Shown: one piece after another, positions 24,445 to 34,937 of the stretch
Layout of the letters: each line of letters opens with the position of its first letter
Position numbering within the stretch: position 1 is the stretch's first letter
Source: Symsagittifera roscoffensis
Taxonomy: Eukaryota; Xenacoelomorpha; Acoela; Convolutidae
Length of the DNA stretch: 64,000 bases
Assembly (NCBI RefSeq): GCF_963678635.1
Contig: NC_087063.1
Location: 78,449,617 to 78,513,616, forward strand
Reading direction: 5' to 3'
Position numbers and translations under genes: made by a program
The notes under the pieces: model-generated
The model's database searches: none
Told to the model about the DNA's origin: nothing
Seen by the model: only the letters and a program-made list of their open reading frames with translations

Positions 24445-26525
24445 GTTTAAAAGCTATTGGTAATATAATTGTCTGTTAATATCCTTAGCATTGGCTGTAA
24501 TTACTAGCTGGTTATTGTTCCGACTTTCGTAATGTAAGTAACGGAATCTTTGTGCTCGTGCGGATTTTTTTCTTCAGGTAATTTTCGACTTTTTAACTAG
24601 CCATTTTTGTCAAGATTTTCTTATATCATTCAAAAAGTATTAATATTCTGAGCTTAAATCTGAAAAGATATTTCACCTGTGATTATTTTTTCGTAAGGTT
24701 TTGTGGGTTTAAAGATTGCCATTTTGGCACAATTAACGCGCAAAATATTTCGCTATTTTTATTTTATTTTTTTATACATTTAATTTTCCATGTTATTACT
24801 GCTCTATAGACCTTAAAAGACAGTCGGAGTTCATGCTTTGCTTGTGTAAACAACAAAAAATGCGTGAATACCCTACCCTACAAGACGTTTCAACGAACGC
24901 GGCGATGAAATCATCATGTGAAACCTGTAACTCTAAACTTTGGTAGAAAATTTGCAGAAGCATACACCCCATAAACAAAATATTATCGAAGACATGCTGC
25001 AATAGGAAACAGCCAACAGAGTCAATGAACAGACTTGTTTTTTGAATGAATATGACAATTGATCAAATAGAAAAACAAAACTATCATCATATGAATAATT
25101 TTGATACGAATTTGAACAATTATTACCCCTCTAAACAGGTTTCTTCGAAAAAGACGATATAGTTTTTGCAGAACAAAGTGATTAATTCTCTGCGGACCAT
25201 AGTTTAGCCGAGCTATAAAAAGAAACAAAGGAAAATTTGTACGAGCCTTGAAAATATTTTGTGATCAACCGAGTTTCAATTGTCTTTCAAGTCCTTGTAT
25301 GATCTAGGAAGAAAAATATTGCAGCAATATTGTCAATTATACTTTACGCTTCTTAGTCTCTCGAAAAAAGTTAAGGAAATGGAAGAATAAATTTTTAAAA
25401 CAGGATTGGGTTGAAAACAAAACAATCTTCTGCGTATAGAAAACTTGGTTGTATTTACAAAGAAAACTCAGGAACGATATAGTGATATGAGCTTCATTGG
25501 GAAAATTTCAAGGTTATTGTTATAAACTAAACCAATTCTGACTTTTAAAGAATGTATCAGATTATTAACACATGCTCTAAAGTGCATAGACATACGTCAG
25601 ATATCTAAAACTAGCGTTAAATCAATTCCTACATAATTTAGCACAAGTTATAAATTTAAGCATCACTATTTTTTCCGATTTCCACTAACTTTCAAACCAA
25701 AAATTGAACCCATTCACAGCGAAAAAATTTCAGGAAATATATCGGCAATAAGATCCCCGCAGAAATCTCATATTTTCGAGTAAATGTAATGCATTCTTTT
25801 TCAGTGCGATTAATATTTTGATTTGGCTTGAGAGTTTCATGATCCCTATTTTGAACTACTATTGCAGAAAAAAGGAACAGGTCAGGAACTGAAGCTAAAA
25901 TTCCGATTGTAATTAATTATGATCTGTACAATTTCATTAATAAATTTTACGACAAAACTATTGTTATATTCCTTTTATCGAACAGAGCATGCAATCAATT
26001 AATAAGCGCGATTTGATCCCACTTTGAAATAGTTTCAAACAGTTTGATGCAAACTTTGACATTTTGACAGTAAACAGAAACGCACGTTCTCAGCTTACGC
26101 AATATTTAATTTGACGCTTTCACGTGGGAGAAAATCTACTAAGTAAATATAGAGATATCAGGTTATTCGCTCTATTGTGATATGATAGAAAAAAGGTTTA
26201 TTAGTCTGATAAGAAACTTTTACGCATTAATAAGCGGCTTTACCTGCCGATAACTAGAAATGATAGAGTCGATTGATATGTCGCGCAGCAAAGAATAAAC
26301 GCGAGGAAAAAATCACAGAAAACTGAAACAGCACAAACAGTTGGTTTGAATTCAAATTCAATTCTCAGTTGATGATTGTTATCAAGGTTGAAGTAATCTA
26401 CTTTTTAGGAATAGAGGCCCAGGGAAGAGGTAATAATTTGATCATAAGTCATCCAGTCGGTTAAGTCACATACTATCTATAAGGACAAAATAGAAGGAGC
26501 AAATATATTTTAGAGTCGATCCGCG
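24445..26525. other. Intergenic or intronic AT-rich sequence, nothing recognised
   Basis: No supported coding exon, RNA gene or repeat. The minus-strand open frames at 24796-25228 are short, Phe/Leu/Cys-rich and without domain signals. Confidence 0.5.
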
Positions 26526-26528
26526 CTC

Positions 26529-26754
26529 TCAAGAGCTGCAGAGGTTATCGTATTCGCTTTCAGGAGGGGCAGATGTTGTCGTATTCACACACTCTTCATC
26601 GGACTTCGAAAGCGATTCGGGAAAGATTTCGGAAGAGGATGCGGGTATATGATTACTGTCCTTTTCCTTGTCCTCCTTCTCCTCTTTGCAACCTTTTTCC
26701 TTGCTCTTGGACTTCTTAGTCCCATCTTTGCTTTTCCGTTCTTTTTTCAATTTA
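26529..26754 (-). CDS. Lysine-rich terminal exon, possibly the last exon of the SRPBCC gene
   Basis: Behind a good acceptor (TTTTTTTGTAG) the frame encodes 74 residues, first strongly Lys/Glu-rich (KLKKERKSKDGTKKSKSKEK), then a Ser/acidic stretch ending in ESEYDNLCSS and a stop. The exon starts one base into a codon. That phase fits a possible donor (GTGATC) at the end of exon c (27212) or c' (28935), which would read ...HKKT-KLKKERK. The donor is weak, so the link is inferred. No known domain. Confidence 0.5.
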
Positions 26755-26782
26755 CTACAAAAAAACACAAGTTCACAAAACA

Positions 26783-27110
26783 AAGACAACAAAGAGGCGA
26801 AGCTTCGCAAGCATTAGTGAGAAAAAGGCAAAAAAGCAGCTCTATAAAGTGTAAAAGAGAAATTAGAAATAAGCCTCGATTAGTCATACTTTTGCTAGGT
26901 GTCGGATTTTAAACTGCGATTAGTTCCTTATCAGTCACGGACACTTAACAATCGGCGATCTCTAGCCACAAATAAAGCAGAGAACTGATGCTATGAAATT
27001 TCCAATAGTACAGATCGTGATTATAGCAAAAGTGCCACCAAATAAGTGAACACATTTATTTGCGAGTTAGGCTAGAAAAAAAGAAGATTCGTACAAATAC
27101 ACTAGCTCGC
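26783..27110 (-). repeat. Diverged copy of the 14272-14645 SINE
   Basis: The tail GAGGCGAAGCTTCGC lies at 26793. The body phrase AGAAATAAGCCTCGA and the flank CAAATAAAGCAGAGAACTGA match the intron-2 SINE of the SUCLG2 gene. The tRNA-like part is decayed. Confidence 0.65.
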
Positions 27111-27207
27111 AGGAAATATCGGAAAATCACAGCCAAATAAATTTCGATTCGAAAACTATTGGATTTCAGTATCCCCATAAAAAATCCACTTTCGAAATTA
27201 AAGTCGA

Positions 27208-27288
27208 TCACGTTTTTTTGTGATCTTTATATATTTGCTGTTCGATGGTGGAGATTGCTTGTCTTTGAACAAAAGGATTGAGCTGCAC
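27208..27288 (-). CDS. Exon c of duplicated cassette (copy A)
   Basis: Acceptor TTTTTAG. Encodes VQLNPFVQRQAISTIEQQIY and a short basic end to TGA at 27210-27208. In phase with exon b. It may alternatively leave at a weak donor GTGATC (27211) to reach the lysine-rich exon at 26754. Confidence 0.6.
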   Translation of the reverse strand: MQLNPFVQRQAISTIEQQIYKDHKKT

Positions 27289-27391
27289 CTAAAAAGAAAT
27301 CAAAAGTCTAAATGCGAAAAATCAAAATTGAGTGTGAACAAAATTTAAGAAATTTCTTTGAAAAAAATAACAATCGCAAAAATCATCCCAC

Positions 27392-27427
27392 CTGTATAAG
27401 AGTCCTCGCTGCGTTCATTGACTCTAA
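27392..27427 (-). CDS. Exon b of duplicated cassette (copy A), 36-nt microexon
   Basis: TTTCTTTAG acceptor and CAG|GTGGGA donor bracket exactly 12 codons, LESMNAARTLIQ. It is in phase 0 with both exon a and exon c, which is why I accept so short an exon. Confidence 0.6.
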
Positions 27428-28016
27428 CTAAAGAAATGAGGGTAAAAATAAGCGTTGAAACATTAAAGCATATGCTATGTGCCGGAACTACCGACCTATA
27501 TATCTATAATCGTATTTCCTTGCATCTGCGCAATGTTTGCTTCTCATTAAGCATACACTAGCCAACAAACTTGAGAGCTCGGTTAAAAAAAGACAAGCAT
27601 TTATTTTTCAACACTAAGCTCGCTAGTATAAAAACAACAAAAATTTTCAAATAATCTATTTGACGTTTCAAACCTCACGAACGTCTCAAAAAAACGAACC
27701 TTTTGAAACTAAGCTCAAAGGAGCCATAGCAAAAAAACAATATTCACAGAAAAATAATATATTCGTTAGCTTAACAATCTTAATTTTGACTGAAATCAAT
27801 TTGGGTTAATTTCCGAACTTGATTAATCGCCCACTAATTCAAAACAAAAACCGCACTTTACTAAACCCATATTGGCAAATTTTGAATCTCTATTAGATTA
27901 CTTACAAAAATTTCAATTCTTCGTCCATTTTAGGCTGAGGAAATGTGAATCGAAACTTACGATAAAATATGGCCAGAAATTGTACGAAAAACATTTGAAA
28001 ATATATATATTTAAAC

Positions 28017-28119
28017 CTCTTCGATAAAATTATCATAAGTACCATTCACATTATTGATGTGAGCCTTGAGAGAATAAATAAGCTTGCAGCTCCTTGGCTG
28101 GAAAATCACAATCCGAAAC
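28017..28119 (-). CDS. Exon a of duplicated cassette (copy A)
   Basis: Acceptor TTAAATTAG. After one base completing an Arg codon it encodes FRIVIFQPRSCKLIYSLKAH and ends at TYDNFIEE with donor GAG|GTTTAA. If not spliced there, the frame stops two codons on. It is homologous to the exon at 32632-32521, which directly follows the SRPBCC exon. Confidence 0.6.
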
Positions 28120-28235
28120 CTAATTTAAAGTAATAAATCCGTCAAGAATTTTGCGAAAGACATGACTATGATTTTTATCACCAGCCACCAAAATGAGTTC
28201 GGTTAGAAAAAAATGTGGTTTCGTATAATTTAACA

Positions 28236-28811
28236 AAGCCGACAAATGAAACCGAAAGCGACGAAGTCGAAAATTCAGCACAGAGGCGAAGCTGAGCTTC
28301 GCACCAATTGCGATACAAATAAGAATGAATATGAAAATCAAACGGAAAAAAATCAAAAAATCGTTTTTGTCAACAAAAACTGCAAAAAAAAACCAAAATA
28401 TCCGGAAAAACACTGCCTGCACCAATAGAAACTCTACAACGAACTTTGGGAATGCTATAAAGAATCCGAGTTTTCAAAAAAAAATCCTTTCTGCGGAACT
28501 AAACAGACAAAAATAAGCAGACAGATAATAACCTAAATTAGCCAAAATTCTGTATTTGCAAGAAAAACAGGTCGCAACGGGAATCGAACTCCCGGGCTTT
28601 GTCGTGTCATACATGAGAATTACAGCAACTTGGAATAAACCTAAGCCATTGGGCAACGGCAACTAAGTCGACAAATATAAACAGACGGACAATAGCCCAA
28701 AAAAACTCTAGTTTGCAAAATCCGCCGGATTCGAACCGCAAATTTTTGCCGCCTCAAGCTGTTTATCTCAATGCTGTATGCGCTGGATGTTTGATTAGAT
28801 TTGAATTCATA
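28236..28811 (-). repeat. Composite SINE, two tRNA-like monomers
   Basis: Order on the plus strand: tail hairpin GAGGCGAAGCTGAGCTTCGC at 28278, body, AACTAAACAGACAAAAATAA unit, inverted tRNA-like segment (28569-28640, with GGGAATCGAACTCCC), a second unit, and a second tRNA-like segment (28733-28795, GGATTCGAACC). Nearly identical to 31009-31580. Confidence 0.8.
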
Positions 28812-28930
28812 TACAAATACACTAGCTCGCAGGAGGAAATATCGGAAAATCACAGCCAAATAAATTTCGATTCGAAAACTATTGGATTTCAGTATCCCCA
28901 TAAAAAATCCACTTTCGAAATTAAAGTCGA

Positions 28931-29011
28931 TCACGTTTTTTTGTGATCTTTATATATTTGCTGTTCGATGGTGGAGATTGCTTGTCTTTGATCAAAAGGA
29001 ATGAGCTGCAC
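28931..29011 (-). CDS. Exon c' of duplicated cassette (copy A')
   Basis: Same structure as exon c. Two amino-acid differences are visible near the start: VQLIPFDQRQ here against VQLNPFVQRQ there. Stop at 28933-28931, or the weak donor at 28934. Confidence 0.6.
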   Translation of the reverse strand: MQLIPFDQRQAISTIEQQIYKDHKKT

Positions 29012-29114
29012 CTAAAAAGAAATCAAAAGTCTAAATGCGAAAAATCAAAATTGAGTGTGAACAAAATTTAAGAAATTTCTTTGAAAAAAATAACAATCGC
29101 AAAAATCATCCCAC

Positions 29115-29150
29115 CTGTATAAGAGTCCTCACTGCGTTCATTGACTCTAA
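29115..29150 (-). CDS. Exon b' of duplicated cassette (copy A'), microexon
   Basis: Same splice sites as exon b; encodes LESMNAVRTLIQ, one Ala-to-Val change from copy A. Confidence 0.6.
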
Positions 29151-29739
29151 CTAAAGAAATGAGGGTAAAAATAAGCGTTGAAACATTAAAGCATATGCTA
29201 TGTGCCGGAACTACCGACCTATATATCTATAATCGTATTTCCTTGCATCTGCGCAATGTTTGCTTCTCATTAAGCATACACTAGCCAAAAAACTTGAGAG
29301 CTTGGTTAAAAAAAGACAAGCATTTATTTTTCAAGACTAAGCTCGCTAGTATAAAAACAACAAAAATTTTCAAATAATCTATTTGACGTTTCAAACCTCA
29401 CGAACGTCTCAAAAAAACGAACCTTTTGAAACTAAGCTCAAAGGAGCCATAGCAAAAAAACAATATTCACAGAAAAATAATATCTTCGTTAGCTTAACAA
29501 TCTTAATTTTGACTGAAATCAATTTGGGTTAATTTCCGAACTTGATTAATCGCCCACTAATTCAAAACAAAAACCGCACTTTACTAAACCCATATTGGCA
29601 AATTTTGAATCTCTATTAGATTACTTACAAAAATTTCAATTCTTCGTCCATTTTAGGCTGAGGAAATGTGAATCGAAACTTACGATAAAATATGGCCAGA
29701 AATCGTAGGAAAAACATTTGAAAATATATATATTTAAAC

Positions 29740-29842
29740 CTCTTCGATAAAATTATCATAAGTACCATTCACATTATTGATGTGAGCCTTGAGAGAATAA
29801 ATAAGCTTGCAGCTCCTTGGCTGGAAAATCACAATCCGAAAC
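29740..29842 (-). CDS. Exon a' of duplicated cassette (copy A')
   Basis: Same acceptor (TAAATTAG), phase and donor (GAG|GTTTAA) as exon a, and the same peptide as far as I can read. Either a or a' can be joined in phase to the SRPBCC exon ending at 32962. Confidence 0.6.
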
Positions 29843-30214
29843 CTAATTTAAAGTAATAAATCCGTCAAGAATTTTGCGAAAGACATGACTATGATTTTTA
29901 TCACCAGCCACCAAAATGAGTTCGGTTAGAAAAAAATGTGGTTTCGTATAATTTAACACACTTGCCAGCTTGCTTGTGCAAAACCAACAAACAGCACATT
30001 TCGTTCAAATTATTACCGTATAACCTGTATGACGTTTCAAACCTCACGAACATCCCGATAAAATCTTTTGAATTAAGCTAAAAGGAGCCATAGAGAGATA
30101 AGATTCACAGAAAAATATTCTAATCCTTGTCTTCAAAAACCAAATCTTGCCTCAAACCAATTTAAATTGAACTCTGAACCGGACTAATTGCTGTCTTGCA
30201 CGCTAATTCAAAAT

Positions 30215-30900
30215 AAATAAACACAGGCGAAGCTGAGCTTCGCACCACTTGCGATACAACACAAGAAAATCGAAAAAAAATCAAGAGTGTCAAAAAACTA
30301 GATCTATCACAATGAATAACATGCCGAGACAAACAAGAGATGTGAAATTAGCATCGAACGATTACAAAACGGTAACAAATACCTTGGCAGAAACCTTTTA
30401 AGACGAAAAAAACATCAATAACATTTTAAGACATATGAAAAAACCCCCTCGCCCTCAAAACACTCGAAAATCATTATTTGCTCCTCATTGAAAACAATAT
30501 AAGACAACTAAGCCGATATAATATAGCCCAATACCTATTAAGCCCAAAAAAGGGGAAAAAACTGAAAAAAAGTTAAGTCCAATAACTGTTAAGTCCAGAC
30601 ACGCACACGCTTTTTCGCTCGAAGGACGCAATATGGGGCCGATAAGCCGATATAAAACAGATCGAAACCTATCAAGCCGAACCAAAAAAGGCGATAAAAG
30701 TTGTTGTCACGAAAAAACTGAATTATATTTCTATTGAGATATCTAGCTTTTTTGCAATCCAGAGGTGAGCATAAAAAAATGATTTCATTGAAATGACTCA
30801 CAATTAGTTCAATAAGCCGAAATCATTTGGACAGACTAAAAATTTTAATCGGAAAACAAAAAAAAAGAAATATTTACGATGTCAAGGTTAAAAAATACCA
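30215..30900 (-). repeat. SINE tail and associated repeat phrases
   Basis: Tail motif CACAGGCGAAGCTGAGCTTCGC at 30222 followed by CACCACTTGCGATA. The rest (AAGCCGATATAAA, GAGCC/AAGCC phrases at 30505-30680) resembles 18580-18660. No complete tRNA-like head is visible. Confidence 0.55.
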
Positions 30901-31008
30901 ACAAACAGCAGAGGTAAAGCAGAACACTAAGGGCAACTATAATGTTTAAAAAACTTAAATTCAAATATGCGATTTAGTTGGATGGTAAAAACAAAGCGGA
31001 AACAAAGC

Positions 31009-31760
31009 CGACAAAAAAACCGAAAGCGACGAAGTCGAAATTTCAGCACAGAGGCGAAGCTGAGCTTCGCACCACTTGCGATACAAATAAGAATGACTAT
31101 GAAAATCAAACGGAAAAAAATCAAAAAATCGTTTTTGTCAACAAAAACTGCAAAAAAAACCAAAATATCCGGAAAAACACTGCCTGCACCATTAGAAACT
31201 CTACAACGAACTTTGGGAATGCTATAAAGAATCCGAGTTTTCAAAAAAAAATCCTTTCTGCGGAACTAAACAGACAAAAATAAGCAGACAGATAATAACC
31301 TAAATTAGCCAAAATTCTGTATTTGCAAGAAAAACAGGTCGCAAAAGGGAATCGAACTCCCGGGCTTTGTCGTGTCATACATGAGAATTACAGCAACTTG
31401 GAATAAACCTAAGCCATTGGGCAACGGCAACTAAGTCGACAAATATAAACAGACGGACAATAGCCCAAAAAAACTATAGTTTGCAAAATCCGCCGGATTC
31501 GAACCGCAAATTTTTGCCGCCTCAAGCTGTTTATCTCAATGCTATATGCGCCGGATGTTTGATTAGATTTGAATTCATAATTACAAAGCGGTAACTAAGC
31601 CGACAAAACATAAGCAGGCAAATAATAGGCCGAAACTTTTTGAACCGGAACATTTACCGTTTGAAAAAAAAACTAGTCCTGGCCAGATTCAACCCAGGGC
31701 CTTTGCCGTCCTAGGCGTATGCGTTACCACCAGGCTAAGTGTGCAAGAGACTCTACAAAA
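31009..31760 (-). repeat. Composite SINE, three tRNA-like monomers
   Basis: The first 570 bp repeat 28233-28806 almost exactly. A third monomer follows, with an inverted tRNA-like segment at 31678-31745. Read on the minus strand that segment has TTAGCCTGGTGGTAACGC (good A-box) and CTGGGTTGAATCTGG (T-arm). It shows that copies grow by adding monomers. Confidence 0.8.
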
Positions 31761-31925
31761 TTTGAATTCATTATGAACCAAGAAAGGTACCACCAGGAGT
31801 CCAATGAGTCTGTGGACAAAGTTGTTTACGGAAAAAAGTCTAGTAACCGATTGCAATACCCTTGATATTGCAAGGGTAAAAAAACCAAAGACATATCATT
31901 AGAAAAATTGAAAAAACACTAATAA

Positions 31926-32405
31926 GGATGCACAGAGAGAGTAATAGACCAATGAGCGCAAATATACCCACATATTGCATGCATGTCGTGTGGTGCATGC
32001 ATGCTGAAATCTGTGGACAAAGGTGTTTACGGGGAAAAAAGTCTAGTACCCGATTGCAATACCCTTGCTATCGCAAGGGTAGCCAAAATATACCAAAACC
32101 AAAGCATCGCAAGGGTAGCCAAAATATTCAAAACCGCAAGGGTAACCAAACAAAGCGGAAACTAAGTCGACAAACAGAAACCGAAAGCGACGAAGTCAAC
32201 ATTCAAAAAAAAAAAGAAACATGATTTAAAAAATTTTATTGAAAAAACACTAATAAGGATGCACAGAGAGAGTAATAGACCAATGAGCGCAAACATAAGC
32301 ACATAATGCATACATGCTGAAATCTGAGGACAAAATTGTTTACGGGGAAAAAGTCTAGTACCCGATTGCAATACCCTTGCGCTATCGCAAGGGTAATCAA
32401 AATAT
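31926..32405 (+). repeat. Duplicated segment with GCAAGGGTA hairpins
   Basis: GATGCACAGAGAGAGTAATA and about 140 following bases occur at 31926 and again at 32258. Both copies end with GTCTAGTACCCGATTGCAAT and the hairpin CCCTTGCTATCGCAAGGG (second copy CCCTTGCGCTATCGCAAGGG). Extra half-hairpins GCAAGGGTAGCCAAAATAT lie between them. The open frames here are repeat-derived. Confidence 0.75.
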
Positions 32406-32520
32406 TTGGCCAAAAATCACAAATCAAAATATTTGGCCAAAAATCACAAATCAAAAAATTAGAAGAATGATTTATCGAAAAATCGCTTAAGCTTGAGGTC
32501 AAAAACTGTCCTTATCAAAT

Positions 32521-32632
32521 TTACTTTATCTCTTCGATGAGAGGATCATAACTACCTTTCACTTTCTTGATGTGAACCTTGAGAAAATTAACAAGCGTAT
32601 AGCAACTTGGTTGGACAAAAACAATCCGAAAC
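32521..32632 (-). CDS. SRPBCC gene, exon a'' (probably the ancestral 3' exon)
   Basis: Acceptor TTGATTAG. In phase with the exon ending at 32962, it encodes FRIVFVQPS, then LVNFLKVHIKKVKGSYD and ends IEEIK, stop at 32523. It is clearly related to exons a and a' but lacks the GT donor they have after the IEE codons (ATAAAG in its place), so it ends the protein. In-phase reading and conserved peptide support a real exon. Confidence 0.65.
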
Positions 32633-32961
32633 CTAATCAAAAGTAATGAATCAAACAAAATTTTACCAGAAAACTTGTTATATTTTCATCTGTTTTTTGC
32701 TACTGCATAGTTGATAAATATATACACCGCTATATTCACTCCATAATCTCAACTACAAATGTCCTTTCAGCGTTTGAACTACATTTTTCAGTTTGGATAG
32801 CAGTCGCAGTGCTCGAACATAATCATAATCATTTGAGAACTAAGTCCAGTACCGGTTGCAACACCCTTGCTCATCGCATGGTTAATTTTTTTAATAACAA
32901 TTTTGTACTGTTTGTCGCACCAAACTGATTGCCAAAAATCTACTGACTAACATAAACATAC

Positions 32962-33497
32962 CTATTTGAGGTTCTATCTGTATTCATGACAGGTATTTCG
33001 CAGCAGGCATCTTGAGTTGTAACGGTCAAGCCCGTGTTGCTTTCAGCATACTGTGCTATGGCTTCTAGTTGTGATTTCCTGTCCTTCGCGATTATGTTTT
33101 TAGCAAAACTCGCCAGTAGTGACGGCATAACAAAGCTGTACTCCATAACTAGTCGAGTGTTCCCCTCATCAATTGGGGTTATTGTATAGTTAATAGAGGC
33201 ATCGACACAGAAGTAGTCAGCTTTCCCGCTGTGATGAACCAGGCACTTTCCATAATAAGGGTACACAGTTATGACAAATTCAGCCTGAGCACCCATAAAA
33301 ATTTCCCTTACGCTAAAGCTCGTTTCAGCTTCATTCAGAGGTCGAACTTCGGCGACTGATTTACGTAAGCTCATAAACCAGTCAGGCCTTGTCAAAGTTT
33401 GATAAACAGCGTCAATTGGTGCCTTTACATCGCGCTCAAGTCGTGGTCCATGAACCAATGATCTGGGAGCTTGGGCGAGAACACCAGCGGCTGCAAC
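32962..33497 (-). CDS. SRPBCC/START-like domain exon
   Basis: The open frame of 187 codons is bounded by a candidate acceptor (TTATGCAG, exon from 33497) and a strong donor (AG|GTATGT at 32961), so it is probably an internal exon; an in-frame ATG at 33503 is the alternative start. The protein reads as one SRPBCC (START-like, polyketide-cyclase-like) hydrophobic-ligand-binding domain: an N-terminal LERDVKAPIDAVYQTLTRPD segment, central strands such as AEFVITVYPYYGKC, then ITPIDEGNTRLVMEYSF and a C-terminal helix up to about residue 155. No catalytic residues can be assigned. The role is unknown; lipid or small-hydrophobe binding is inferred from the fold family. Downstream exons are at 32632 and in the duplicated cassettes. 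Confidence 0.72.
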
Positions 33498-33509
33498 CTG
33501 CATAATTTA

Positions 33510-34670
33510 TCTTAAAGATGCGAAATCAGCTATTTTATTCAATCTAAATCAAAGGCAAAATGATCAAAAGTAATAAGTTAAATAAAATAGTTGAACCTTT
33601 TTGTTGATAAACAACATCATCAGTGAATAATTAAAACACGTTTAGGAAAACTGGATAAAAGTAAATTTCAAACGTATTCGCAACTACGTACACCGTCAGA
33701 ATTTTTATAATCCAGAGGCGAAGCGGAGCTTCGCACCACTTGCAATAAACACAAAAATAAAAATTATGTCGAAAATAACAGAAAAAGTTGGAAAAAACTA
33801 GGTCTACCAAAATTTGAATTTTCGTATGCCTCGGTAAAAGTTCATTCTAGGCAAACATGCCAGATATTTGAATACTAAATCAGCAACGGAACAAATTTAC
33901 AAGAAAGGAAAAAAAACCGACTATCATTGAGCAGATACAAAGTGAGCCGAAAAATTCCACCTGAAACTAAAATGAAAAAAAAACACTCATGCTTGCAACT
34001 ACTATAAATTTGCTTACAGCACAAGAAAAATCAGTGATATGGCAGTGTCAACTAAGCCGACAAAAAATTTTTTATGAAAAACGAATTAAAATATTTTAAG
34101 TCCCCCTGAAGCTAGAATAAACAACACTTGCATTTGCAGCTACAAGCAACGTTGCTTACAGCACAATATAATACAGTGATGTGGCAACTAAGTCGACAAT
34201 CTAAGTTGAACCGAAAAAAAAACAGATTATATGAAAAAAAAAATTTTCAAGTCCTCCCTGAAACACCAGAATGAACCACACTGGCAACTGCCATGAAAGT
34301 TGTTTACAGCACAAGCAAAATCCGTGATGTGGCAACTTAGCTGACAAAACTTAATCAGACAAACGAAAGTCCGACAATTCAACAAAAGTTTTCAATTGCA
34401 TACCAGTGGAGTTCTCAGTTTTCATCAACGATTAACCGAATGTTGTGTTTCTTCGAAGGCTTAATTATTTGCCGAAGATTTAAAAATGTGCCTTTGGAAA
34501 GAGAAAAAACCAATCCAGCGTCTTCAATCCGATCTAAAGAGCTTGGAGTTGTGCAGTTTTGCGAATCAATTAGTTTAACGCCAAAAAAATGAAAATAGTT
34601 ACCTTACAACACGACTGGGATAATTCTTTGCATTTTCTTGTGAAACCTCTCAAGCATCAAAACCAGGTGA
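33510..34670 (-). repeat. SINE tail and repeat-rich sequence, no gene seen
   Basis: Tail motif CCAGAGGCGAAGCGGAGCTTCGC at about 33714. Three successive units containing CAACTAAG(C/T)CGACAA or a close variant occur near 34049, 34186 and 34334, each after a GATGTGGCAAC or GATATGGCAG phrase, spaced about 140 bp: a short tandem array. Any 5' exons of the SRPBCC gene would be to the right of 33497; none is recognised. Confidence 0.5.
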
Positions 34671-34676
34671 AGAAAA

Positions 34677-34937
34677 TTGGTCTATTTATATCTGGAAACC
34701 TCAAGTGACAACACCATATCTCTAATAAAATTGCGAAAGCACGTAGTATATATTTCCAGGAACGCCGGATTTTGTCTTTCTATAGATGCAAAACCAAATA
34801 TTTACAAAGGCATGATTATTCCGACAATATTTTATGCGTCAGAGTGCTGGACTTCGTTCAACAGATGTTACAACCCGTTGAACACGTGCTCGCTCACAAT
34901 TTTCTGTTTGAGTGAAAATTGCAGACTAAAATTTTGA
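34677..34937 (+). pseudogene. Non-LTR retrotransposon (LINE) fragment
   Basis: The 86-residue frame contains SLIKLRKHVVYISRNAG, then KGMIIPTIFYASECWTS, which resembles the region after the reverse transcriptase of many LINEs (a conserved PT.LYG.E.W phrase). Nothing else of the element is recognisable around it, so it is a short relic. Confidence 0.6.

Larger units (their letters stand above)
27090..28235. repeat. Duplicated block A (three exons a, b, c)
   Basis: About 1.14 kb that recurs at 28812-29957 with a few percent difference or less. Together with the SINE at 28236-28811 it forms a tandem unit of about 1.72 kb, present about one and a half times. It contains minus-strand exons a (28119-28017), b (27427-27392) and c (27288-27208) of the SRPBCC gene. 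Confidence 0.85.
28812..29957. repeat. Duplicated block A' (three exons a', b', c')
   Basis: Second copy of the 1.14-kb block. Its right end runs directly into an older, diverged third copy (29957-30210) that matches only the intron part (GACGTTTCAAACCTCACGAA; AAAGGAGCCATAG). Confidence 0.85.

Noticed and set aside
28120-31283. Open frames of 90-105 aa in the SINE composites (both strands)
   Set aside because: They fall on the SINE tail, body and A-rich parts and recur with the repeats.
34390-34560. Minus-strand reading LRQIIKPSKKHNIRLIV as a possible exon
   Set aside because: Short, followed by a stop, no splice sites that fit, and no family resemblance.
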